DNA from: a virus
Virus record (IMG/VR): IMGVR_UViG_3300027784_000009
Location: 1 to 41,090 of that record
Length of the DNA stretch: 41,090 nt
Strand: one strand, 5' to 3'
This document shows positions 34,806-41,090 of this stretch, piece after piece. The notes beneath the pieces are model-generated. The model made no database searches and had not been told where the DNA came from. It saw only the letters and a list, made by a program, of their open reading frames with translations. The translations under genes were made by a program, and so were the position numbers. Position 1 is the first letter of the stretch, and each line of letters begins with the position of its first letter.

Positions 34806-35270
34806 TTATTTAGCATTACCTGCTATACCACCAGTTTCTCCTCTTTCACTTTTTTTTATATGAATATCATCAACTTCTTCCACTGGAAAACATACAACAG
34901 GAACAACAACTAATTGCGCCACCCCTTGACCTTTTTCTATTTTTAATTTTTCATTAGAAGTATTAAAAACTTTTATAAGGATTTCTCCTTGATAACTACT
35001 ATCTATAACTCCAGCTCCTATTAAAAATTCTGCTCTACTTTTTGGCCATACAAGTATTACAGTATTTGTTGGTATTTCAACTGTAACACCAGTCTTAACA
35101 ATTTGATGAGAATGAGGTTCTATCATATAATTACCTAATGAATAAACATCTATCCCAGCATCAGTAGGGAATTTTCTTTTTGGTATCACAGCATCTTTAT
35201 GTATTTTCTTTGCTTTAATAGTCATAGAATCTGAAATTATATTACAAGTTGTATGAATTTTATCACTCAT
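34806..35270 (-). CDS. dut: dUTPase (trimeric type)
   Basis: The 154-residue product has the five motifs of trimeric dUTPases: DAGIDV (37-42), PKSRAE (76-81, a variant of PRSGLA), GVIDSSYQGEI (87-97), KGQGVAQLV (113-121) and a variant motif 5 RGETGGIAG (143-151). The enzyme converts dUTP to dUMP and pyrophosphate, keeping uracil out of phage DNA and providing dUMP. Motif 5 lacks the usual Phe of RGxxGFGSTG, so substrate closure may differ. A good GGAAAGGAA site precedes the ATG. It follows the ribonucleotide reductase, forming a nucleotide-supply unit. Confidence 0.88.
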   Translation of the reverse strand: MSDKIHTTCNIISDSMTIKAKKIHKDAVIPKRKFPTDAGIDVYSLGNYMIEPHSHQIVKTGVTVEIPTNTVILVWPKSRAEFLIGAGVIDSSYQGEILIKVFNTSNEKLKIEKGQGVAQLVVVPVVCFPVEEVDDIHIKKSERGETGGIAGNAK

Positions 35271-35294
35271 TTCTTTTCCTTTCCATAAATTAAA

Positions 35295-38200
35295 TTAACC
35301 ACATTTACTAAAACCACAACTACACATAACACAGCCTTCTTGTCTTACTAATTTCCCACCACACTCTGGGCAATCTTCTCCATGTATTGCAGTTCCATTA
35401 GATATATATTTTTTTAAAATCCTTGAAAGAGCTTTTGCAAAACTCTGTAAATCCCCTTGTGTTTTTTCTAATTGATGAACAACAAAAGATATATCTGTTC
35501 CATGTCTTAAAGCAGTAGAAACTAATCTAGTAACTGCTTCTTGATCTTCATTTATATACCTTCCTATATTCTCATGTAATATATTATTCTCATCAGATAT
35601 ATCACATAAAGCATATTGACCTCTTTTTATTTTTTTCAATAATCCTTCTTTTAAATTTCTTTGAAATAAATTATCATTATCTTTTCCAGCAAATACTTCA
35701 TATGGCTCTCCTAAATGCAATCCTATAATAACAAAAAACGGATTTTTTCTAACACTACAATGATAAATATCACAAGGTAATATTTTTGGTCTTTTAGGAG
35801 CATCTGTTTTAAATATTTTTTGTTCTTCTTTTTTCTTATCATCTATTAAAACTCCAGACCTAGAATTTTTTCTATAAACAGTAATACCTTTAGCCCCATT
35901 TTTCCAAGCTGTCTCATAGATTTTCGCAACTTCTTCTTTAGGAACATCTTCTGGTAAATTTACTGTACTAGAAATACTATGATCATTATGTTTATTAGCA
36001 ACACATTGAATTTTTACACGACTTTCCCAATCTATATCTTCTGCACATGCACTATACCATGGAGATTTTTCTATGTTTGTTTCTCCTGTTATTTCTGACC
36101 ATACCTTAATTTTAGGATGATATACTTTAAATTCTTGCCATTTATCACCATTTTCATCAACAAAATCTACTCTAATATCTTTATCATTTTCATTTATCTT
36201 TTTTCTTCTTTTATAAGAAATTTGAAAACAAGGCTCTATACCTGATGTTGTCTGAGTAAGTAAGCTTACTGTTCCTGCTGGAGCAACTGTTAATAACCCT
36301 ATATTCCTTCTTCCGTATTTTTGCATATCTTCATATATTTCTTTATCTTCATCTTTTATTCTGAGCAAAAAAGGATTTTCTTTTTCTTTATCTTTATCCC
36401 ATACATTAAAACTTCCTATTTCCCTAGCTATATCAACAGAAGATCTATAACAACCTAATTTTAAAGTTTTAAATATTTTTTCTATTAATGAAATACTTTC
36501 TTTACTTCCATATTTTAAACCACAAGCAGCAATAGTATCTCCGATACCAGTTACTCCCGTCCCTGTTCTCCTACCGTCTTCACAAGCTTTTTTTATACTT
36601 TGCCACAACTCTAATTCATCTTTTTTTATCTTATAAGGTTCAGGATCTTGTTTTACTTTTCCTATTATCCTATCTATATGTTCTATTTCCAGATCTACAA
36701 TATCATCCATAAACCTTTGAGCAATTTGAGCATGTTTATAAAATTTATCATAATCAAAAACAGCATCTTTAGTAAAAGGGCTAGATACATAAGAATATAA
36801 GTTTAACAATAATAAACGACAACTATCATGTTCACTAAGAGGAAGTTCACTGCAATTATGGACAAGTATTCCATTAGCAGAAAATTGGCTTATCTTAGGA
36901 ATAGTGCAATCATAAACATCTTCTTTTCCTAAATATTTTATTTCAGAAACTTTTGATACAAATTCATCTTTATACGGACCTCTTTTATAATTATTTACGA
37001 TTGATTTAAGTTTATTTTGCTTCTCACTATCTGAGAACCCTATTATCTTATAATATTTATTTATATTATCTTTAGAAATATGAAGTTCGTGATTAGCTTT
37101 GCATAAATATTCTTTATATCCGAATTTTCCATCTGGAAGACTTCTTATACCTTTCTTTTTTCTGTTTGTATATATCGTTGACATTATCCCTAGACTAGAT
37201 AAAATCATCTGAGCTATTTTTAAATTCCTAACATTTGTGTTAGATAGACGAATTGCATATCTATTCTTTTTATCTTCTTTTAATACTGTCCCGTCTGCAT
37301 CCATCCATCCCTGAATAAATCCAATACAATATTGACTACTTGAGTTTTTCAATATATCATCTTTTATTTTTTTTGATGAAGATATCCCATGTTTTTTAGC
37401 CATCAAAGAGACTCCTTTACTCTTTAAATCAACTCTATCGCACTTTTCAACAGAATACCTATTAGGTGTTTTAGAAGACCCTATATCAGAACGACACTTG
37501 ATCCCAGATGATAATATTCTATTAAGAGCAATAGATTTCATCTCCTCTTTATTCTTACCCCAATAGCTTAATACCCCTGATTCCCCACTAAAAACGCCGT
37601 CTCCAAACAAACTCCCACATAACCATCCTTCTTCAAAAGTCCCTTCTCCTCTCCATGAAAATTTAGAATTATTAGAAAGAACAATCTCGTCTCCAATTTT
37701 TAAATTTGAAGATTCAATAAAAACATTTATTCTTTTTCTCCCAACTTTTCTGGAAACTTTAATTTTATGATTACCTGTACATTTTAAAAAAAATCCTCTA
37801 TTTGTTGATACCTCATAGATATCTCTATACCCAGTATAATAAAACCCTCTTTCATCAGATGAGTACGAGACCCCATCTACTATTGAATTAAAAGGCTTTC
37901 CTATTAAGTTTTCAATCTGTCTATTACCTTTATCTGTTAATATCCACGTATCTTTCGTTAGGCATGGATTTGTTGACTTTGTTTTAAACTCATCATAGCA
38001 ATCTGCTGGACTTTCTTTTATTATATTATCCCAAAAAAGCAACCCTGGTTCTGCTGAGCTCCAAGCCATTGCTATTATTTCATCCCATACTTCTTTTGCA
38101 TTTACCATTTTTGATATCTTTTTATTTTCATCTTTTGCATCTACAGGGAACCTTTGTTCATAATTTTTATTATTTTTTACAGCTTTTAAAAATTCATCAG

Positions 38201-38858
38201 TTAATCTAACAGAAATATTAGCACCAGTTATCTTATTAGAATCTTTTTTTGATTTAATAAAAGAAATAACTTCTGGATGATGTACAGAAATAGTAATAAT
38301 AAGTGCCCCCCTTCTTCCCGCTTGTCCGACTTCTCTTATAGTATTACTATATCTTTCCATAAAAGGAATTATGCCAGTACTTGTTTTTGAAGCATTTCTT
38401 GTAAAAGAACCTTTAGGTCTTAAATTAGAAATATCAATTCCAATTCCCCCTCTTCTTTTTGAGATATTAACTATTTCTTCATCTGTTTTACAGATTGAAC
38501 TATAACTATCCAAAGGAGAAGAACCTACAAAACAATTACTAAGACTAACATATCTATGTTTATCCCCTATTCCACTCATTCCACTACCTTGTGGAACTAT
38601 ATACTTAAAATCTTTTATATAATTATATATTTCTTCATTTGACAATGGATTTTTAAATTTACCTTTTTCAATTCTAGCAATCTCTTTTGCTATTCTTTTA
38701 TGCATATCATCAGGATTAGATTCTAATAAATTCCCTTCTCTATCTCTCAGGGCGTATTTATCCAAAAAAACTTTTGCTGGCAAATCTTCCCCATTAAAAT
38801 ATTCTTTACTACATTCGAAAGCTTCTTTATAAGTATAAGTTTTTAATTCATTTGACAT
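35295..38858 (-). CDS. nrdJ: Class II (B12-dependent) ribonucleotide reductase with an intein
   Basis: The precursor has 1187 residues; without the intein (299-668) it has about 817. The family patterns are YVSLSNCFV (C109 of the redox pair), RRGGIGIDISNLRPKG, STNP|CSELPLSEHDSCRL (Cys669, the thiyl-radical residue), and ITVYRKNSRSGVL. The C-terminus is CPECGGKLVRQEGCVMC, then CGFSKCG, the Cys-rich tail typical of adenosylcobalamin-dependent NrdJ. The enzyme reduces ribonucleotides to deoxyribonucleotides without oxygen and without a NrdB subunit, and none is present here. There is no ATP-cone domain at the N-terminus. The start has GGGGGA upstream. It implies a host that makes or imports B12. 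Confidence 0.9.
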   Translation of the reverse strand: MSNELKTYTYKEAFECSKEYFNGEDLPAKVFLDKYALRDREGNLLESNPDDMHKRIAKEIARIEKGKFKNPLSNEEIYNYIKDFKYIVPQGSGMSGIGDKHRYVSLSNCFVGSSPLDSYSSICKTDEEIVNISKRRGGIGIDISNLRPKGSFTRNASKTSTGIIPFMERYSNTIREVGQAGRRGALIITISVHHPEVISFIKSKKDSNKITGANISVRLTDEFLKAVKNNKNYEQRFPVDAKDENKKISKMVNAKEVWDEIIAMAWSSAEPGLLFWDNIIKESPADCYDEFKTKSTNPCLTKDTWILTDKGNRQIENLIGKPFNSIVDGVSYSSDERGFYYTGYRDIYEVSTNRGFFLKCTGNHKIKVSRKVGRKRINVFIESSNLKIGDEIVLSNNSKFSWRGEGTFEEGWLCGSLFGDGVFSGESGVLSYWGKNKEEMKSIALNRILSSGIKCRSDIGSSKTPNRYSVEKCDRVDLKSKGVSLMAKKHGISSSKKIKDDILKNSSSQYCIGFIQGWMDADGTVLKEDKKNRYAIRLSNTNVRNLKIAQMILSSLGIMSTIYTNRKKKGIRSLPDGKFGYKEYLCKANHELHISKDNINKYYKIIGFSDSEKQNKLKSIVNNYKRGPYKDEFVSKVSEIKYLGKEDVYDCTIPKISQFSANGILVHNCSELPLSEHDSCRLLLLNLYSYVSSPFTKDAVFDYDKFYKHAQIAQRFMDDIVDLEIEHIDRIIGKVKQDPEPYKIKKDELELWQSIKKACEDGRRTGTGVTGIGDTIAACGLKYGSKESISLIEKIFKTLKLGCYRSSVDIAREIGSFNVWDKDKEKENPFLLRIKDEDKEIYEDMQKYGRRNIGLLTVAPAGTVSLLTQTTSGIEPCFQISYKRRKKINENDKDIRVDFVDENGDKWQEFKVYHPKIKVWSEITGETNIEKSPWYSACAEDIDWESRVKIQCVANKHNDHSISSTVNLPEDVPKEEVAKIYETAWKNGAKGITVYRKNSRSGVLIDDKKKEEQKIFKTDAPKRPKILPCDIYHCSVRKNPFFVIIGLHLGEPYEVFAGKDNDNLFQRNLKEGLLKKIKRGQYALCDISDENNILHENIGRYINEDQEAVTRLVSTALRHGTDISFVVHQLEKTQGDLQSFAKALSRILKKYISNGTAIHGEDCPECGGKLVRQEGCVMCSCGFSKCG
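36855..37964 (-). mobile_element. LAGLIDADG intein in the ribonucleotide reductase
   Basis: The intein has about 370 residues (299-668). It starts CLTKDTWILTDKGNR, has the block-B His in CTGNHKI, and has two LAGLIDADG-type motifs (WLCGSLFGDGVF and FIQGWMDADGTV). It ends GILVHN before Cys+1, which is the catalytic radical Cys of the STNPC loop. Splicing gives STNPCSELPL. Confidence 0.93.
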
Positions 38859-38915
38859 GATTATCCCCCAAAAAATAAAATATATTAACGATATTAATAA
38901 TTATACAATCACTCT

Positions 38916-39608
38916 TTAATCTTTTAATAAAAGATTTTCAAAGTATTGTCTATCTTTTTTTTCTAAATTCGGAATATTTTCAACAGCCTCATTTAGGTTC
39001 ATCTTATTTCCAATAATCTTATTATCGGAACAATTTATAATTTTTCTTTGAGATTTAACTTCCCTCATCCATCTTAAACCGTTTTTACATTGAACTAAAG
39101 TACTAGGACGATGCATTGTATTTTTTCCATAAAAATCAGTGTTACCCTCTTTATCATAACTACAATCCATTCCAACTAAAACAATTGGATCACAACCTAA
39201 AGAATGCGCTAATTGATATGCAAGAACACCACTACTTCCTCTACCATATAAAATTCGTGGAGTATTAGATAATTTTCTTGTTCCCCCTTTCATAAAAAAA
39301 TGATAACAGTGTTTATCTGCTCCTATCTGCGCCCCTTTTCTACAATATTTAATACATTTTAATTTTAAAATATCGTCTTTATGATGTCTCCATAAAACTA
39401 AATCTTGCCATATTAATATCGTTGGATCAAAATTTAGTTTAGGATGAAAAACTCTATTAATTCCTATTGTAAAATAAGGATTTAATATATTTATATCAAT
39501 ATTATTTAAGGAAGGAGCGTTCCCTACTAAAAAACAAGGAATATTTTTTAAACGATTTTTCCATAAATCAGTATTTCCTAATCCTCTTAAGTCAGATTTC
39601 TTTTTCAC
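38916..39608 (-). CDS. DUF115-like protein, possible glycosyltransferase
   Basis: The 230-residue product has a GTG start with AAAAGGAAA upstream. It has VGNAPSLNNIDINIL near 28-42, INRVF, and GRGSSGVLAYQLAHSLGCDPIVLVGMDCSY near 122-152. The G-N-x-P-S-L-N block and the Gly-rich V-G-x-D block match DUF115/MptE-like proteins and some glycosyltransferases of phages. A role in sugar transfer (to phage DNA, a virion protein or the host surface) is possible. It sits between the HNH and NrdJ genes, away from structural genes. The family call is from pattern only. Confidence 0.5.
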   Translation of the reverse strand: MKKKSDLRGLGNTDLWKNRLKNIPCFLVGNAPSLNNIDINILNPYFTIGINRVFHPKLNFDPTILIWQDLVLWRHHKDDILKLKCIKYCRKGAQIGADKHCYHFFMKGGTRKLSNTPRILYGRGSSGVLAYQLAHSLGCDPIVLVGMDCSYDKEGNTDFYGKNTMHRPSTLVQCKNGLRWMREVKSQRKIINCSDNKIIGNKMNLNEAVENIPNLEKKDRQYFENLLLKD

Positions 39609-39626
39609 ATACTTTCCTTTTTAATA

Positions 39627-40190
39627 TTATTTTAAAAAATTCAACCATGAATCAGGAATTTTCATATTAGGGTCTATAAGAACATTTCTAAAATTAGGTT
39701 CTTTTGGTTTTTGTATTAATTCTAAACCAACTTCTTGAATAGTTTTATTTGATTTTAATCTATTAATTTTTTTTGAACAAACAACTAAATTATCCCATGT
39801 TGTTTTTCCTCCTTTAGATTTTGGCACAACATGATCAATATCAGCTGTTTTTTTAGTAACTTTCTCTCCAGAATATTGACATTTATACCCATCTCTAATA
39901 AAAATATTTTTTTTAGTTAATCTAGGTTTAGATTTAGGAAGTTTATTATAAGAAGAAAGAACTAAAACCTCTGGACATTTAATCTTCCCACTAGTAGAAA
40001 CTATATATTTATCATTATCTGAAACATTGAATTTAACCCATTCGTTCCAACTATAAATTGCAAAGCTTTCAGTATCTACAATAAAAGCTCTTTGCCTTGA
40101 TACTAATTTTATAGCATGTTTAACATTTTTTATTCTTATAGCAATCCAACTTTTATTTAAAATCAAAACCTTATCATTCAGAACTCCCAC
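39627..40190 (-). CDS. HNH endonuclease, free-standing
   Basis: The 187-residue product has a GTG start with AGGAG nine bases upstream. The HNH core is IRDGYKCQYSGE (98-109), ADIDHVVPKSKGGKTTWDNL (117-135) and VVCSKKINRLKSNKT (136-150): D119-H120, N134 and N143 fit the ββα-metal site. The structural zinc Cys pairs of relatives (C..C in both halves) are reduced to single Cys residues here (C104 and C138). The N-terminal 90 residues (VLILNKSWIAIRIKNVKHAI) are an extra domain seen in other phage HNH proteins. It may be a homing nuclease, or a packaging- or recombination-linked nuclease. Confidence 0.85.
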   Translation of the reverse strand: MGVLNDKVLILNKSWIAIRIKNVKHAIKLVSRQRAFIVDTESFAIYSWNEWVKFNVSDNDKYIVSTSGKIKCPEVLVLSSYNKLPKSKPRLTKKNIFIRDGYKCQYSGEKVTKKTADIDHVVPKSKGGKTTWDNLVVCSKKINRLKSNKTIQEVGLELIQKPKEPNFRNVLIDPNMKIPDSWLNFLK

Positions 40191-40207
40191 CTGTTCAACT
40201 CCTATTA

Positions 40208-40714
40208 TTAAATCATATCATTTAAAGAATCTATAAAACTTTCATTTTCATCTATAATTTTAATATTTATTTTATTAATATACTTTTCACAATTTAATAA
40301 AAAAATCCTTGAAACACTTATAGGATCTAAATCACCTGGTTCTATACCTATTCCACAAATAGTTACAGTTTCCCAACCATCATTAATAACAGATTTTAAA
40401 GCATTAGGTATCGCTTGTTCTAACATATGTAAACTAGTAAAATCCCCTGGTAATCTTTTTATAACACAATGATAGAGTCTTTTACATTTTCTTCTTTTTA
40501 ATCTTCCAGAATCTGTACTAAAACAATCCCCTAAATCCACTTTATTTTCATTTACATATTTTGATGCAAGTTTTTGGATCTTCTTTCCTGCTGTTTTTAA
40601 AATTCTATTTTGAATACCTTCTGTGAGTAGTCCAGCTGTATTCGATGGTATTATTAAAACCTCAGATTTAGGAAAACAGGGATCTTTACAATAAATTTCT
40701 AAATTTTTTTTCAT
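40208..40714 (-). CDS. Macro-domain protein
   Basis: The 168-residue product has a good GAGGAA site. It has IIPSNTAGLLTEGIQNRILKTAGKK near 21-45, LGDCFSTDSGRL near 61-72, VIKRLPG and TICGIGIEPGDLDPISVSRI near 118-137. These match the phosphate loops of macro domains, which bind ADP-ribose and can remove it from proteins, RNA or metabolites. The usual N-A-A-N start is replaced by P-S-N-T-A. In a phage it may counter host ADP-ribosylation defences or process NAD-derived compounds; this is inference. It is the first gene of the visible transcription unit. Confidence 0.75.
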   Translation of the reverse strand: MKKNLEIYCKDPCFPKSEVLIIPSNTAGLLTEGIQNRILKTAGKKIQKLASKYVNENKVDLGDCFSTDSGRLKRRKCKRLYHCVIKRLPGDFTSLHMLEQAIPNALKSVINDGWETVTICGIGIEPGDLDPISVSRIFLLNCEKYINKINIKIIDENESFIDSLNDMI

Positions 40715-40798
40715 TTTTTTTCCTCATTTTTAATCTAAAAATACACTTTTCTAAACTTTTTTTCATTTTTTTTTATTTTTTCCAATTTTACCCCTTGT

Positions 40799-40824
40799 CA
40801 TGAGCCGAGAAATAACGGATCATG
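40799..40824. promoter_or_regulatory. Inverted repeat, possible operator
   Basis: CATGAGCCG and CGGATCATG are 9-base arms with one mismatch around AGAAATAA. It is the most GC-rich spot of the leader and lies just upstream of the first gene of the operon, as an operator would. Confidence 0.35.
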
Positions 40825-40833
40825 TACTATAGA

Positions 40834-40871
40834 GACTATATATTATATTGGTCTATATAATATAATCAGTC
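40834..40871. other. AT-rich inverted repeat in the leader
   Basis: TATATTATAT and ATATAATATA form a perfect 10-bp stem around a 6-base loop (TGGTCT), with partial outer pairing of GACT and AGTC. It could be a promoter-region cruciform or a replication signal; neither can be decided here. Confidence 0.4.
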
Positions 40872-40960
40872 ATATGAACACTAGTTTCTAATATATTAAC
40901 TATTTTATATTTTATATATTCTAAAAAAAAAAAAAAAGAAAAAAAAATAAACAATCACAA

Positions 40961-40991
40961 AACCCGACAATCGCAGATTGTTGGGTTTTTT
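40961..40991 (+). terminator. Hairpin terminator near the right edge
   Basis: AACCCGACAATC and GATTGTTGGGTT pair over 12 bp (one G-T) around GCA. On the plus strand six Ts follow. On the minus strand only four Ts follow, so it might also end leftward transcription from beyond the window. A second short hairpin, TAAATTGC-GAA-GCAATTTA, follows at 40991-41010. Confidence 0.6.
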
Positions 40992-41090
40992 AAATTGCGA
41001 AGCAATTTAACTTCACTTGAACATAGAAAATATAAATATATTATTAATTTATATCTATAATACCTTAAAAAAAAAAAAAAAAAAAAAAAA

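Larger units (their letters stand above)
40715..41090. other. Gene-free leader at the right edge
   Basis: These 376 bases hold no supported gene. They contain poly-T and poly-A tracts (15 As near 40923-40937 and 24 As at the very end), two inverted repeats, and two hairpins at 40961-41010. A leftward promoter for the macro-domain operon should lie here, but none stands out. The final A run may mark a contig end. Confidence 0.7.

Noticed and set aside
1-41090. tRNA genes and CRISPR arrays
   Set aside because: No cloverleaf with TTCGANNCC-like signal was seen by eye. The only short tandem repeats are coding (Gly-X-Y and the acidic repeat), without unique spacers. A tRNA scan was not possible here.
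41067-41090. Terminal poly-A run as a biological feature
   Set aside because: A 24-base A run exactly at the edge is more likely a contig-end or sequencing effect than a real signal.

Overview
This window is part of a tailed double-stranded DNA phage genome (Caudoviricetes). It is very AT-rich, and every convincing gene lies on the minus strand, so transcription runs from the right end towards position 1. Many genes have a clear AGGAG or AAGGA ribosome-binding site, and TAA, TAG and TGA all act as stops. A standard code and a Shine-Dalgarno-using bacterial host fit best; the sequence does not identify the host further.

Layout in the direction of transcription. (1) 41.1-40.7 kb: gene-free leader with a hairpin, inverted repeats and poly-A runs. 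(2) 40.7-34.6 kb: macro-domain protein, HNH endonuclease, DUF115-like protein, class II (B12-dependent) ribonucleotide reductase with an intein, dUTPase and a tiny membrane protein, closed by a strong terminator near 34.5 kb. (3) 34.4-30.1 kb: a TIGR03790-like protein, a small unknown protein and the large terminase. (4) 30.0-19.1 kb: about a dozen mostly unknown proteins, many acidic or modular, with recognisable RyR-like, winged-helix-like, DUF192 and WYL-like domains and a likely frameshift joining two open frames. (5) 19.1-13.4 kb: a portal protein with two inteins and a C-terminal nuclease-like domain, followed by small genes. (6) 13.4-5.0 kb: a giant protease-scaffold gene with an intein, a probable decoration protein and the major capsid protein, ended by a terminator. 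(7) 4.9-1 kb: two fibre-type proteins; the last carries long Gly-Ser/Thr collagen-like repeats and runs off the window edge.

The order terminase, portal, protease/scaffold, capsid, fibres is the classic head-morphogenesis order. The protease and scaffold should build the procapsid, the portal and terminase fill it, and the nucleotide genes supply dNTPs and remove dUTP.

The most unusual points are: four inteins in three essential proteins, two of them at catalytic sites; a portal fused to a DUF559/Vsr-like nuclease domain; two strong translation starts nested inside the protease-scaffold gene, followed by repeated I/V-T-E-[DK]-Q motifs; and short basic-aromatic tags (FNLKK-type and MxILKT-type) at the N-termini, or at module boundaries, of many unrelated proteins. 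Together these suggest a set of proteins targeted to the head and processed there. That is an inference and has not been shown.
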